Source: Chromobacterium rhizoryzae (GTDB taxonomy: Bacteria; Pseudomonadota; Gammaproteobacteria; Burkholderiales; Chromobacteriaceae). From it: 64,000 nucleotides of DNA. Below, piece by piece: positions 1-12,250 of the stretch (the first letter of the stretch is position 1; every line of letters begins with the position of its first letter). The notes under the pieces are model-generated. The model saw only the letters and a list, made by a program, of their open reading frames with translations. It had not been told where the DNA came from and did no database searches. The stretch covers positions 2,852,001 to 2,916,000 of the forward strand of contig NZ_CP066126.1 in the NCBI RefSeq assembly GCF_020544465.1, given 5' to 3'. The position numbers and the translations under genes are program-made.

Positions 1-2656
1 GCAACATATCGTCGCGCAACAGCGTCTGCACGGTGTTGAAGAAGGCCGCCAACTGGTGCGGGCTTTCCACGTCCGGCGCCTTGCCTTCCATCGCCTTCCA
101 TACCTGGCCGTAGATGGAACCGCCCAGACGGCAGCGGCCGTAGCCCAGGTCGATCAGGATCAGATCGGTGTCTTTGTCCTCTTTCAGCTCCGGCGTCGCG
201 GTTTTGCGCACGTCTTCCACCGGGGAGAAAGCGGAAATGATCAGCGACAGCGGCGCGGTCACGGCTTTCTTCTCGCCGGCCTCTTCCCACACCGTCTTCA
301 TCGACAAGGAATCCTTGCCCACCGGGATGCTGATGCCCAGGTCCTGGCTCAGCTTGGACACCGCGTCCACCGTGCGGTACAGGCGCGCTTCCTCGCCCGG
401 GTGGCCGGCGGCGGCCATCCAGTTAGCGGACAGCTTGACGTTGCCCAGGTGGCCGACAAAAGAGGCGGCGATATTGGTCAGCGCCTCGCCTATCGCCATG
501 CGGCCGGAGGCCGGCGCGTCGAACAACGCGGTGGGCGTGCGTTCGCCCATCGCCATCGCTTCGCCGCGGTAGGTGTTGAAACCCATGGTGGTGACGGCCA
601 CGTCCGCCACCGGCACCTGCCAGCGGCCCACCATCTGATCGCGCGCGGTCATACCGCCCACGGTGCGGTCGCCGATGGTGATCAGGAAGGATTTGTCCGC
701 CACCGTCGGGTTGCGCAGCACGCGCAGCGCGGTTTCCTTCAATTCAAAGCGCGAGGCGTCGAAGATGGCCAGATCGCGTTCGCGGGTGCTCACGTCGCGG
801 GTCATCCGCGGCGGCTTGCCCAGCAACACCTCCAGCGGCATGTCCACCGGATGGTTGTCGAAGTGATCGTCGCGCACCTGCAGATGGCCGTCGTCGGTGG
901 CCACGCCCAGCACCGCGAACGGGCATCGCTCGCGTTCACACAGCGCGGTGAAGCGTTCCAGATCCTGCGGCAGCACCGCCATCACATAGCGCTCCTGCGA
1001 CTCGTTGGACCAGATCTGCATCGGCGTCATGCCCTTTTCTTCCAGGTGCACTTTGCGCAAATGGAAGACGGCGCCGCGGCCGGCGTCGTTCACCAGCTCC
1101 GGGAAGGCGTTGGACAGGCCGCCGGCGCCCACGTCGTGAATCGATACGATGGGGTTGGCGTCGCCCATCTGCCAGCAGCGGTCGATCACTTCCTGGCAAC
1201 GGCGTTCGATTTCCGGGTTGCCGCGCTGCACGGAGTCGAAGTCCAGGTCCGCGCTATTGGCGCCGGTGTCCATGGACGAAGCCGCGCCGCCGCCCAGGCC
1301 GATCAGCAGGCTGGGGCCGCCCAGCTGAATCAGCAGCGCGCCTTCCGGAATCTCGTTCTTGTGGATTTGCTGCTGCTGGATATTGCCCAGGCCGCCGGCG
1401 ATCATGATCGGCTTGTGATAGCCGCGCATCTCGCCTTCCACCACTTCTTCGAAGGTGCGGAAATAGCCGGTCAGATTGGGACGGCCGAACTCATTATTGA
1501 ACGCCGCGCCGCCAATCGGGCCTTCCAGCATGATCTGCAAGGCGGAGGCGATGCGCTCCGGCTTGCCGTATTGCGCCGCTACGTCGCTGTAACGCTCCCA
1601 CGGCTGCACAAAGCCGGGGATGTTCAGATTGGACACGGTGAAACCGGTCATGCCGGCCTTGGGACGCGAGCCGCGGCCGGTGGCGCCCTCGTCGCGGATT
1701 TCGCCGCCGTTGCCGGTGGACGCGCCGGCGAACGGCGAAATCGCCGTCGGGTGGTTATGGGTTTCCACCTTCATCAGAATATCGGTGGGCTCGCTGTGGT
1801 AAGCGTAGCCGTGGCCGTCCGGCTGCGGATAGAAGCGCTCGATGAAAGCGCCTTCGATCACCGAGGCGTTGTCCTTGTACGCCACCAGCGTGCCTTGCGG
1901 ATTGGCGTCGTGGGTGTCCCGGATCATGCGGAACAGCGACTTTTCCTGCTCCTCGCCGTCGATGATGAATTTGGCGTTAAAGATCTTGTGGCGGCAGTGC
2001 TCGGAGTTGGCCTGCGCGAACATCATCAATTCCACGTCGGTGGGATTGCGGCGCATCTTGGTGAAGTTTTCCACCAGATATTCCACCTCGTCCTCGGACA
2101 GGGCCAGGCCCAGATCGGCGTTGGCCGCCTCCAGCGCCGCGCGGCCGCCGGCGAGAATGTCCACGCTGCTCATCGGCTGCGGATCTTGATGGACAAACAG
2201 GCGGGCGGCGTCGTCCAGCGAGGCCAACACCGTTTCCGTCATCCTATCGTGCAAGAGGCCCGTCAAAATATGACGAGCCTCTTCATTTAAAGATTGTTGC
2301 GCGGACTTAACCCAGAAGGCGGTGCCGCGTTCGATGCGGTGAATCCCTCCCAGCCCGCAGTGCTGGGCGATATCGGTGGCCTTGGAGGCCCAGGGCGACA
2401 AAGTGCCCAATCGCGGCGTCACCAGAAACAGTTCGCCATCCGGCTGGCCGGCCAACGGCGCTTCGCCGTAACTCAGCAACTTGCCCAAGGTGGCCTGCTC
2501 TTCCAGCGTCAGTTCGGTTTCGCTTTCGGCGAAATGCCAGAATTCGGCACTGATGCTGAGATCCGGCAGCCCGGCTTCGGCGGCTGCGGCAAGCAGTTTT
2601 TCAAGACGGAACGGCGACAGCGCAACGCCGCCACGGAGCTTGGTAAGGTAAGACAT
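1..2656 (-). CDS. purL: Phosphoribosylformylglycinamidine synthase (PurL), 3' end outside window
   Basis: The enzyme converts FGAR to FGAM with glutamine and ATP in de novo purine synthesis (cytoplasm). The reverse strand reads open from an ATG at 2656 ([10 protein letters not shown]) to the window edge, 885 codons of an expected ~1320. Seen in order: an N-terminal PurS-like part, then the synthase signatures [26 protein letters not shown] and [17 protein letters not shown], which are diagnostic of large proteobacterial PurL. The glutaminase domain with its catalytic Cys/His/Glu would lie beyond position 1 and cannot be checked. Divergent from glnB with 148 bp between starts. The 744-codon plus-strand open frame over the same bases is a shadow caused by high GC. 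Identification is very secure. Confidence 0.97.
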   Translation of the reverse strand, partial: MSYLTKLRGGVALSPFRLEKLLAAAAEAGLPDLSISAEFWHFAESETELTLEEQATLGKLLSYGEAPLAGQPDGELFLVTPRLGTLSPWASKATDIAQHCGLGGIHRIERGTAFWVKSAQQSLNEEARHILTGLLHDRMTETVLASLDDAARLFVHQDPQPMSSVDILAGGRAALEAANADLGLALSEDEVEYLVENFTKMRRNPTDVELMMFAQANSEHCRHKIFNAKFIIDGEEQEKSLFRMIRDTHDANPQGTLVAYKDNASVIEGAFIERFYPQPDGHGYAYHSEPTDILMKVETHNHPTAISPFAGASTGNGGEIRDEGATGRGSRPKAGMTGFTVSNLNIPGFVQPWERYSDVAAQYGKPERIASALQIMLEGPIGGAAFNNEFGRPNLTGYFRTFEEVVEGEMRGYHKPIMIAGGLGNIQQQQIHKNEIPEGALLIQLGGPSLLIGLGGGAASSMDTGANSADLDFDSVQRGNPEIERRCQEVIDRCWQMGDANPIVSIHDVGAGGLSNAFPELVNDAGRGAVFHLRKVHLEEKGMTPMQIWSNESQERYVMAVLPQDLERFTALCERERCPFAVLGVATDDGHLQVRDDHFDNHPVDMPLEVLLGKPPRMTRDVSTRERDLAIFDASRFELKETALRVLRNPTVADKSFLITIGDRTVGGMTARDQMVGRWQVPVADVAVTTMGFNTYRGEAMAMGERTPTALFDAPASGRMAIGEALTNIAASFVGHLGNVKLSANWMAAAGHPGEEARLYRTVDAVSKLSQDLGISIPVGKDSLSMKTVWEEAGEKKAVTAPLSLIISAFSPVEDVRKTATPELKEDKDTDLILIDLGYGRCRLGGSIYGQVWKAMEGKAPDVESPHQLAAFFNTVQTLLRDDML

Positions 2657-2715
2657 TAGACACCCGCGACAAGTATCAGGAAAGCGCGTCATAATACAGC
2701 AATTCACTGTTTGTT

Positions 2716-2750
2716 TTAAGCGGCTAATTGCCCGGATGTCCGCCGCTTAA
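2716..2750. promoter_or_regulatory. Inverted repeat in the purL-glnB divergent intergenic region
   Basis: Perfect 9-bp arms ttaagcggc (2716-2724) and gccgcttaa (2742-2750) with a 17-nt loop, followed by AT-rich sequence. It lies in the only space available for both divergent promoters. It could be an operator or a hairpin in one transcript; no family was recognised. Confidence 0.35.
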
Positions 2751-2753
2751 TAA

Positions 2754-3142
<389 letters not shown>

Positions 3143-3143
<1 letters not shown>

Positions 3144-3275
3144 GAACCGTTTACGATCTGCAGCGCGTCGTGAAGCGTTGCACGGTGAGTACCCGCTCAA
3201 AATGCTCATGTACCACGAGTACATTCCGTTTTTTTGCGCGTTTCGACTTAGCTCGCGAGAGCGTAAACACGTTCT
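3143..3275 (+). repeat. Dispersed palindromic repeat, copy A (downstream of glnB)
   Basis: About 133 bp with imperfect inverted ends (agaaccgtttacgatct at the left, agcgtaaacacgttct at the right). The inside shares the core aatgctcatgtacc with the element at 8625-8785, which lies in the opposite orientation. It begins on the last base of the glnB stop codon. It looks like a short non-coding MITE or ERIC-like element; no transposase is present. Confidence 0.7.
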
Positions 3276-3308
3276 AAAAGCGGCAGGCCGACAGCCTGCC
3301 GCTTTGTC
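3276..3308 (+). terminator. Rho-independent terminator of glnB
   Basis: Stem agcggcaggc / gcctgccgct with a 4-nt loop followed by tttgtctttc; A-rich on the left, so it may also serve the convergent gene at 3322. Confidence 0.75.
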
Positions 3309-3321
3309 TTTCAACGCCCCT

Positions 3322-4119
3322 TCAGTTGATCGCCCGAGCCGGCGAGTACATCCACCCGGGATTCCGGCCGCCGGCGCATTGCTCCAACTTCACCGTCTTA
3401 TAGGTGCAAAACGCCTTCCCCGGCGCATTGCGGTTTGAATGCTCCACCCCGTCCCAGCATACGGCCGCCGTGCCTTCGATCAGATAATTGGGATGCGGCG
3501 TCTTGCCGTCCGTTTGCGCATAGTCCTGCCCCGTGCAGTCGCCGATGCCGCCAGCCTGCCACTTCATGGCGGCGACCTTGGCCGGCGCGTACACCCAACC
3601 GGGGTTGCGCCCGCCCGTGCAGCTTTCCACCGTTGCCGATTTGTAAGTGCAGAACGCCTGACCGGGGTTATTGACGTTGTTGTACGTCTTGCCATCCCAG
3701 CACACCGCTATCGTTCCCGCCGTGGCCAGCGCCTTGGAAGGCAAGCTGGAGCCATAACTCGCGTTCACGTCTCGACCGGCGCAATCTCCAATCCCCTTCT
3801 CCTCCCAGGCGAACTCCTTGACGGGCGCCGCGGCGTACGCCTTGCCGGTATTGACGCCGCCGACGCATGCGGCGCGGCTGATGTTCTTATAGGTGCAGAA
3901 TGCAACGCCGGGGCTATTGCGGTTCGAATACGTCTTTCCGTCCCAACATACGGCGGTCAGTCCGCTTGCCGCATAATGATTATCGGGAACGCTGCCGCTG
4001 GTGCTGCCCACATCCCGCCCCGTGCAATCCGTCAAGCCCGTGTCCAGCCATTCGAAATCCGCCGCGCTTGCGCCGACGGCAAACAATGCCAGGCTAATCG
4101 CCAACACTCTCTGTTTCAT
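3322..4119 (-). CDS. Secreted protein of three tandem ~83-residue cysteine repeats, function unknown
   Basis: 265 residues. A clear signal peptide (MKQRVLAISLALFAVGASA, cleavage near residue 19) precedes three homologous units of about 83 residues. Each unit carries the same pattern: DCxGxD, then AVCWDG, a polar N/R stretch, PGxAFCTYK, and a final CxGGxxxGxxY. Four cysteines per unit suggest two disulphides per module, so export to the periplasm or outside the cell is likely. Convergent with glnB; upstream is a 485-bp gap to the next gene start side. I do not recognise a named family, and the regular repeats suggest a binding rather than catalytic role. Start chosen for the signal peptide and a ggtgg-type ribosome site. 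Confidence 0.8.
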   Translation of the reverse strand: MKQRVLAISLALFAVGASAADFEWLDTGLTDCTGRDVGSTSGSVPDNHYAASGLTAVCWDGKTYSNRNSPGVAFCTYKNISRAACVGGVNTGKAYAAAPVKEFAWEEKGIGDCAGRDVNASYGSSLPSKALATAGTIAVCWDGKTYNNVNNPGQAFCTYKSATVESCTGGRNPGWVYAPAKVAAMKWQAGGIGDCTGQDYAQTDGKTPHPNYLIEGTAAVCWDGVEHSNRNAPGKAFCTYKTVKLEQCAGGRNPGWMYSPARAIN

Positions 4120-4329
4120 ATTTCATCCACCCTGATAGTCGGTTAAAACGCGCCACGCCCTCGATCGAGGCGCGCAAGCCAGAATCATAGCCATGGCAAG
4201 AAACATTCAAAAACCAGAATATTCACAAAACATAACGAATTGACCCAAGGCATCCCAAAGGATTGGGCTTACAGGCGGCGCGGACCATCAAGCACGCCTG
4301 CGATCTCACGGACAAGCACCAGCCGGGTC
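4120..4329. other. Intergenic region, no gene seen
   Basis: About 210 bp between two minus-strand genes for secreted proteins. AT-rich around 4195-4240, which would fit a promoter for the gene ending at 3322. No hairpin or ORF of note. Confidence 0.4.
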
Positions 4330-5844
4330 TTAATCCAAAGGCCCGAACAGGCAGGTATGCGTATCCTGCCCCGCGGCCACCACCTTGCCGTCCCCGGACA
4401 TGACGATGTGGCTGCTGCTCCGCTCCTCGCCCGGGCAGAACAGGCGCTGCGTCTTGGGCGCGCCAAAGCGCCAGCGCAAAGTCGCGTAGCCGCCCTGCTC
4501 CGGCTGGGTGGAGATGCCCGCCACCACGCGGCCGTCCTGACTATAAGCGGTCAGCGTCAGATCGCCGATCACCGGCGAGAACGGCGCCAGCTTGCCGTTT
4601 TCCAAGCGCAGCGGGTGTTCTCCGTCCGTAGCGGACGCGCTCAGCCATACGCGGCGGCCATCCTCGGAAACCGAACGCAAGAACATCCCAAGGCTCTCCT
4701 TGCGGGTTTCCGCGCGCACCGCCGCCTCCAGATCCGCCTCGCCCTCCGGCGAGATTTGCACGAAGGCGCGCCTATGGTCGTTTTCCCGGTCAAAGGACAC
4801 AAAAACCGTGCGCCCGTCCGCGGACAAGCCCTCCAGCACCGACTTGGCGCGGATCACGCTGACGCCCTCGCCCGCACGCCAACGCACGGCGTCGCTTTCC
4901 GTGACGATCTTCCCGTCTGCGCCGCTCATGCCGGCCCAGGCCAACACTTGCGCGTCGCGCTGCGCGTCATCCATCTTGCCTTCCGCCTCGACCGGCCACG
5001 GCAAGGGTTCGCGCCGGCTTGGCTTGCCCTCGTCCGGATTCCAGACAAAGCCGTGCCACACGCCGGAGTCGGCATGTTTGAAGTAGCCGGCCACATCGCC
5101 GCGCCCCAGATGGACGCCGGAAACATGCAGCTGAGTCGCCGCGCCATCGCTCATCAGCGGGCTTTCGTTCATGAAATCTTGCATGCGCCGCATCCGCCGC
5201 AGCGTGTCCAGATCGCCGCGCAGGGCGATGCCGGCCGTTACGGCCCCATCCGCGCTCAGCGCCAGCGGCAGGCTCATGGGCTCCGGCAACAAGCTGAAGC
5301 CCTTGCCCTCCACCCATTGGAAGCCGCGCGGCATGGCTCCTTTATCGCTCAGCAGCCAGCCAATCACCGTGCGGCCGTCGGCGCTGATGTCGGTGACGCC
5401 GGACAGCCAGGCCTGGCCGGCAGGCACCAGCGTTTCCAACGTCCCGCCGCGCCGCCAGCGCACCGCCTCCAGCTTGCCGTCCCGGCCGCTTCCAAAAGCC
5501 AAGGTCAGGCCGTCTCGCGACATCGCCACATAGCTGGCGGTGAAATAGCCGCCCTTGGGCAAAGGCAGGGCCGCCTCCGCGCGCCCCTGACGCAAGCTCA
5601 GGCCATTGGCCGAACGCAGCGCCCACAGCTCATGCCAGGGAAAACGCAGCTTGAGCGCGTCGATCAAACCCATGGCGGAATCGTTCAGTTCGCCGCCGCC
5701 GGCGCTCAGCAGCTGCGCCGAGCCGTCGTAGGACAGCTTTTCCGGGTAACGCGCCTTCAATAGGACGAAGTCTGGTTTTGCGGCGGCGGCAAGCGGCGCG
5801 CACAAGACGGCCAGCCCCAATAGGGAGGCGAAGGTTTTGGACAT
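4330..5844 (-). CDS. Secreted beta-repeat (HAF/propeller-like) protein of unknown function
   Basis: 504 residues with a signal peptide (MSKTFASLLGLAVLCAPLAAAA). At least six units carry the motif S-x-D-G followed by a short hydrophobic strand and then a W/R-rich strand, for example ISADGRTVIGW, LSADGRTVFVS, YSQDGRVVAGIS and MSGDGKVVAAG. This is the pattern seen in extracellular HAF-repeat and WD/propeller-like proteins, so a beta-propeller in the periplasm or on the surface is inferred. No autotransporter barrel is visible at the C-terminus. The ribosome site upstream of the ATG is poor. Specific function is not recognisable. Confidence 0.75.
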   Translation of the reverse strand: MSKTFASLLGLAVLCAPLAAAAKPDFVLLKARYPEKLSYDGSAQLLSAGGGELNDSAMGLIDALKLRFPWHELWALRSANGLSLRQGRAEAALPLPKGGYFTASYVAMSRDGLTLAFGSGRDGKLEAVRWRRGGTLETLVPAGQAWLSGVTDISADGRTVIGWLLSDKGAMPRGFQWVEGKGFSLLPEPMSLPLALSADGAVTAGIALRGDLDTLRRMRRMQDFMNESPLMSDGAATQLHVSGVHLGRGDVAGYFKHADSGVWHGFVWNPDEGKPSRREPLPWPVEAEGKMDDAQRDAQVLAWAGMSGADGKIVTESDAVRWRAGEGVSVIRAKSVLEGLSADGRTVFVSFDRENDHRRAFVQISPEGEADLEAAVRAETRKESLGMFLRSVSEDGRRVWLSASATDGEHPLRLENGKLAPFSPVIGDLTLTAYSQDGRVVAGISTQPEQGGYATLRWRFGAPKTQRLFCPGEERSSSHIVMSGDGKVVAAGQDTHTCLFGPLD

Positions 5845-5938
5845 GACTAATTATGATTATCAGCTTAAAGGGCGAAACCATATCATCCCGCAGGCATTGC
5901 CCTCAAACCCTTGCCCCGCTGCGCCTGCGCGACATCAA

Positions 5939-5970
5939 ACAAAAAGCCCCCGGATTCCGGGGGCTTTCAA
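5939..5970 (-). terminator. Rho-independent terminator of bamD
   Basis: Perfect 11-bp stem aaagcccccgg / ccgggggcttt with a 3-nt loop; read on the minus strand it ends in a T-run and lies 18 bp after the bamD stop. Confidence 0.85.
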
Positions 5971-5986
5971 ACCATTTAAGGTCGGC

Positions 5987-6778
5987 TTACTTCCACAGCT
6001 TCCACCACGGCATGTCCTCGATGGACCAGCCTTCTTTCAGGTATTCGCTATTAGGGTAGTTCAGCGCCAGCACGCGCTTGGCGTCGTCGCGCAGCTGCGG
6101 CATGGACAGCTTGTCGTAAGCCGCCACCATGATGCCCAACGCCTCTTCCGGATACTTGGTGTTGGCGTAACTCTTCACCACGCCCTGGGCGCGGTTGGCC
6201 GCCGCCAGGTAAGCGCCGCGCTTCATGTAATAACGGGCCACGTGCATCTCGTTGCCGCCCAGCGCGTCCAGCAGCCGCTCCATCTTCTTGGAGGCGTCTT
6301 CCTTGTAAATGCTGTTGGGGAAGCGCGTCACCAGCTCGCGGAAGGCGGCGAAAGCCTCGCGCGCGGCGCGCGGATCGCGCTCGCTCATGTCCTGACCGGC
6401 CCATTTGGCCAGCAGCCCGGAATCATCGTTGTAAAACACCAAGCCTTTCAGATAATAGATGTAGTCCAGGTTTGGATGGGTGGGATGAAGCTTGATGAAA
6501 CGGTCGGCGGAGGCGATGGCCTGCTCCGGCTCATTATCCTTGTAATGGGTGTAAGCCAGGTCCATCTGCGCCTGCTGGGCGTAGCGCCCGTAAGGGAAAC
6601 GCGCTTCCAGCGTTTCGTAGAGCTTGACAGCGCGGGTATAATTGCCGCTGTTCAACTCATCATGCGCTTCCGAATACAGCTTTTCCACGGTCCAGCCGCG
6701 AGTCTCATCGTAGGTTTCCGTGGTTGCACAACCGGCAAGCCCCATCACCAACATTGCAGCGACAACGTATCTTTTCAT
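5987..6778 (-). CDS. bamD: Outer membrane assembly lipoprotein BamD (ComL)
   Basis: Periplasm-facing lipoprotein of the BAM complex that, with BamA, inserts beta-barrel proteins in the outer membrane. 263 residues, normal for the family. Seen: a lipoprotein signal with lipobox LAGC (Cys17), then TPR-type helix pairs with the family blocks NYTRAVKLYETLEARFPYG and DLAYTHYKDNEPEQAI, and FPNSIYKEDA. The C-terminal WWKLWK is typical of Neisseriales ComL. Its ATG (6778-6776) overlaps the ATG of divergent rluD (6777-6779), so each promoter must lie inside the other gene. Assignment is secure. Confidence 0.96.
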   Translation of the reverse strand: MKRYVVAAMLVMGLAGCATTETYDETRGWTVEKLYSEAHDELNSGNYTRAVKLYETLEARFPYGRYAQQAQMDLAYTHYKDNEPEQAIASADRFIKLHPTHPNLDYIYYLKGLVFYNDDSGLLAKWAGQDMSERDPRAAREAFAAFRELVTRFPNSIYKEDASKKMERLLDALGGNEMHVARYYMKRGAYLAAANRAQGVVKSYANTKYPEEALGIMVAAYDKLSMPQLRDDAKRVLALNYPNSEYLKEGWSIEDMPWWKLWK

Positions 6779-7880
6779 GACTGATCCTTACTTTGACCCG
6801 GACGATTATAGCGACATCTCGGAAAACGAGGTATCCGCTACACAACAACTTGATGTTCCGCTGTCGCTGTGCGGCGAACGGCTGGACGCCGCGCTGGCGA
6901 AATTGATGCCGGAATACTCCCGCAGCCGGCTGACGCAATGGATCAAGGACGGCCATGTGCTGCTGGACGGCAAACCCGCCGCGCCCAAGACCAAAGTGCT
7001 GGGCGGCGAAAAGCTGGACGTCACCCTGATGCGCAGCAACGAGGAGATGGCCTTCCAGGCGGAAGCCATGGACCTGCCCATCATCTTTGAAGACGATCAT
7101 ATCCTGGTGATCAACAAACCGGCCGGTTTGGTGGTCCACCCCGCCTCCGGCAACTGGAGCGGCACCCTGCTCAACGGCCTGCTCCACCACTGCCCGGCGC
7201 TGGCCCAGGTGCCGCGCGCCGGCATTGTGCACCGGCTGGACAAGGACACGAGCGGCCTGATGGTGGTGGCCAAGACGCTGCCGGCCCAGACCGAGCTGGT
7301 GCGCCAGTTGCAGGCGCGCACCGTCAAGCGCATCTACCGCGCCATCGCCGACGGCAACGTGCCGTTTGACGGCACCATAGAAACCCAGATGGGACGCGAT
7401 CCGCACAACCGCCTGAAAATGGCCGTGCTGAAGTTTGGCGGCAAACAGGCCATCACCCATGTGCGGGTGCTGGAACGCTTCGCCAGTCACTCCTACATTG
7501 AATGCAAGCTGGAAACCGGCCGCACCCACCAGATCCGCGTGCACATGCGCGAGGCCAACCACCCGCTGGCCGGCGATCCGGTCTACGGCAACCTGCGCCA
7601 CAAGATGGACGAAGGCGTGGCCGCCGTGGTGAAGACGCTGGGCCGCCAGGCGCTGCACGCTTACTCCCTGACCCTGGTGCACCCGGCCAGCGGCGAAGAA
7701 CGCAACTGGAAAGCCCCGCTGCCGGACGACCTGCGCCACCTGCTGGACGTGTTGCGCGGAGACGGCGACACCGCCGACGCCGCGCCGCTGCCGCAATTGC
7801 AGGACGAGCCGGAAGACGAGGATTGGGACGAAGAGGACGATGAAGACGACGGCGACGTGGAGGTGATCTATGTCCGCTGA
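6777..7880 (+). CDS. rluD: 23S rRNA pseudouridine synthase RluD
   Basis: Makes pseudouridines 1911, 1915 and 1917 in helix 69 of 23S rRNA. 367 residues: a ~25-residue acidic lead, an S4 RNA-binding domain (about 27-85, RLDAALAKL...SRSRLTQWI), then the RluA-type catalytic domain with HRLDKDTSG (catalytic Asp155), and the closing blocks GRTHQIRVH and HPLAGDPVYG. The C-terminal ~30 residues are extremely acidic (DEDWDEEDDEDDGD), an unusual tail. The ATG at 6777 is preferred to a GTG at 6720 because the latter would run further into bamD. The gene overlaps pgeF by 11 bp, so the two are probably translated together. Confidence 0.93.
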   Translation: MTDPYFDPDDYSDISENEVSATQQLDVPLSLCGERLDAALAKLMPEYSRSRLTQWIKDGHVLLDGKPAAPKTKVLGGEKLDVTLMRSNEEMAFQAEAMDLPIIFEDDHILVINKPAGLVVHPASGNWSGTLLNGLLHHCPALAQVPRAGIVHRLDKDTSGLMVVAKTLPAQTELVRQLQARTVKRIYRAIADGNVPFDGTIETQMGRDPHNRLKMAVLKFGGKQAITHVRVLERFASHSYIECKLETGRTHQIRVHMREANHPLAGDPVYGNLRHKMDEGVAAVVKTLGRQALHAYSLTLVHPASGEERNWKAPLPDDLRHLLDVLRGDGDTADAAPLPQLQDEPEDEDWDEEDDEDDGDVEVIYVR

Positions 7881-8625
7881 GCTGCCCGCCGAACAAGCGC
7901 CGGACTGGCTGGAGGCCGACTGGCCGGCGCCGCCCAATGTGCGCACCCTGATCACCACCCGCAACGGCGGCGTCAGCGCCGCGCCCTTCCACAGCCTGAA
8001 CCTAGGCCAGCACGTGGGCGACGACCCGGCCGCCGTGGCCGCCAACCGCGCGCTGCTGCGCCAGCAACTGCCGGCGGAGCCGGCCTGGCTGAACCAGGTG
8101 CACGGCGTGACGGTGCTGAACGCGGCCGAGGTGGGCGCCCAGCCGCCGGACGCCGACGCCAGCTTCAGCCGCCAGCCCGGCGCGGTGTGCGCGGTGATGA
8201 CCGCGGACTGCCTGCCGCTCCTGCTGTGCAATAGCGAAGGCACGGTGGTGGCCGCCGCCCACGCCGGCTGGCGCGGCTTGTGCGAGGGCGTGATAGAAGC
8301 CGCCGTGGCCGCCTGCCAGGAACGCCCGGCGCGGCTGATGGCCTGGCTGGGCCCCGCCATCGGCCCGGACGCCTTTGAAGTGGGCGCGGAAGTGCGCGCC
8401 GCCTTCATGGAACGCGACCCTGCCGCCGCGACCGCCTTCAGCGATATCGGCGACGGCAAATTCCTGGCCGACATCTACGCGCTGGCGCGTCAGCGCCTGA
8501 ACGCCGCCGGCGTGGAACAGATCTACGGCGGCGAAGAATGCACGGTGATAGACCGAGCTCGCTTCTTCTCCTACCGCCGCGACGGCCAGACCGGACGTAT
8601 GGCCAGCCTGATCTGGCTGGAGTAA
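7870..8625 (+). CDS. pgeF: Peptidoglycan editing factor PgeF / YfiH-type copper oxidase-like protein
   Basis: 251 residues of the YfiH/DUF152 family (also called polyphenol oxidase or laccase domain). Members have been linked to purine nucleoside cleavage and to removing wrongly incorporated serine-type muropeptides. The family metal ligands are visible: His in LNQVHG, Cys in MTADCLPLLL and His in AAHAGWRG. The gene starts inside the 3' end of rluD (11-bp overlap), a common rluD-yfiH pairing in proteobacteria. The stop codon touches a dispersed repeat (8625-8785), then a terminator follows. Family is secure; the exact substrate is not shown by sequence. Confidence 0.92.
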   Translation: MSAELPAEQAPDWLEADWPAPPNVRTLITTRNGGVSAAPFHSLNLGQHVGDDPAAVAANRALLRQQLPAEPAWLNQVHGVTVLNAAEVGAQPPDADASFSRQPGAVCAVMTADCLPLLLCNSEGTVVAAAHAGWRGLCEGVIEAAVAACQERPARLMAWLGPAIGPDAFEVGAEVRAAFMERDPAAATAFSDIGDGKFLADIYALARQRLNAAGVEQIYGGEECTVIDRARFFSYRRDGQTGRMASLIWLE

Positions 8626-8785
8626 GAACCTGTTTACGATCTAAGAGCGTGTTTACGATCTCGCGAGCAAGAGCGAGACAAGGCGAAAACGGCTGAGAAA
8701 GCGGAGTGTACATACGGTACATGAGCATTTCGAATCCGGTTTCAACGCCGTATCGCCGACGCGCAGCAGATCGTAAACAGGTTCT
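8625..8785 (-). repeat. Dispersed palindromic repeat, copy B (downstream of pgeF)
   Basis: About 161 bp. Read on the minus strand it matches the element after glnB (3143-3275), including the shared aatgctcatgtacc core. Ends agaacctgtttacgatct and agatcgtaaacaggttct are perfect inverted repeats of 18 bp. It has an extra internal copy of one end at 8643-8661. It begins on the last base of the pgeF stop codon, exactly as copy A does at glnB. Confidence 0.75.
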
Positions 8786-8802
8786 AAGCCACCCTCCCCA
8801 CA

Positions 8803-8828
8803 ACCCCGCCGCCCGCGGGGCTTTTTAT
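8803..8828 (+). terminator. Rho-independent terminator after pgeF
   Basis: Stem ccccgc / gcgggg followed by ctttttatt. Confidence 0.75.
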
Positions 8829-9100
8829 TGACCGCGCGGTCGGACAGGCCAAAAACCCAACACACCAATTACGCACCAATTTCCGCCAGCGCGACGCCGT
8901 CCGCGCCCTGATGCAAATCCACAACATCTAGTGGCCCGCGCCGCCCTCCCCGCTGCGGCTTGTTTCAGCAAGGTTTCCTGCCTACAGAGTGAAATGTGTC
9001 GGCCGGCCAAAAAAAATCTCAGGCCCCGCAAAGCCAACAACCACGGGCTTTCGCCCCTCGTCCGCGCCAAAACAGCCATTAAATCTTCCGCTGTCAAGAC

Positions 9101-9129
9101 TTGTACTGCCCCATACTCAACACTAGAAT
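9101..9129 (+). promoter_or_regulatory. Candidate sigma-70 promoter of nrdA
   Basis: TTGTAC at 9101-9106 and TAGAAT at 9124-9129 with a 17-bp spacer, 147 bp before the nrdA start. The -10 hexamer lies within the first NrdR box, which fits repression by occlusion. Promoter call is by eye. Confidence 0.55.
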
Positions 9130-9135
9130 TTGGGT
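9120..9135 (+). promoter_or_regulatory. NrdR box 1 (upstream of nrdA)
   Basis: acactagaatttgggt matches 12 of 16 positions of the NrdR consensus acaCwAtATaTwGtgt, with the key CwA and TwG half-site cores kept. It overlaps the -10 element. Start-to-start distance to box 2 is 32 bp, i.e. three helical turns, as in known NrdR operators. Confidence 0.7.
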
Positions 9136-9151
9136 GTTCCGCGAGCTACAA

Positions 9152-9167
9152 ACAATACATATTGTGT
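9152..9167 (+). promoter_or_regulatory. NrdR box 2 (upstream of nrdA)
   Basis: acaatacatattgtgt matches 14 of 16 consensus positions and is nearly palindromic. It is phased with box 1 (32 bp). Confidence 0.8.
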
Positions 9168-9210
9168 TTACCCACAGCTCGCGCACAGCTTTTCAACAGA
9201 TTTGTCCACA
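9168..9210 (+). promoter_or_regulatory. Two DnaA-box-like sites in the nrdA leader
   Basis: ttacccaca (9168-9176) and ttgtccaca (9202-9210) each differ by one base from TTATCCACA. The nrdAB operon of E. coli is known to be controlled by DnaA, so a cell-cycle input is plausible here. Single mismatch boxes occur by chance, so this is an inference supported by clustering. Confidence 0.5.
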
Positions 9211-9275
9211 GCCGGCCTGCCCCTCGGGAAACGCAGCAACGGAAGGACGCAACCACCCACCTTATCGAGGGCTAC

Positions 9276-12131
<2,856 letters not shown>

Positions 12132-12142
12132 GGTGTGAAACG

Positions 12143-12175
12143 CCAAGTGCCCCACCGTTGCTTCGGGGCACTTGG
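12143..12175 (+). terminator. Strong hairpin after nrdA
   Basis: Perfect 11-bp stem ccaagtgcccc / ggggcacttgg with an 11-nt loop. There is no T-run, so it may be a partial terminator or an RNA-stability hairpin that lowers transcription into the small genes and nrdB. Confidence 0.55.
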
Positions 12176-12250
12176 TAATAAAGGTTAGATTGCAGTCGTT
12201 TGTTATTTAGACATTTGTATTTTTCAATCCAACTGGGCAGGAGAACTCGA

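Noticed and set aside
56..2290. 744-codon plus-strand open frame
   Set aside because: It lies opposite purL, is rich in His, Gln, Arg and Ala with no domain pattern, and is a high-GC shadow.
8931..9275. N-terminal extension of nrdA
   Set aside because: It would cover the promoter, NrdR boxes and DnaA-like sites; the ATG at 9276 has a ribosome site and family-like N-terminus.
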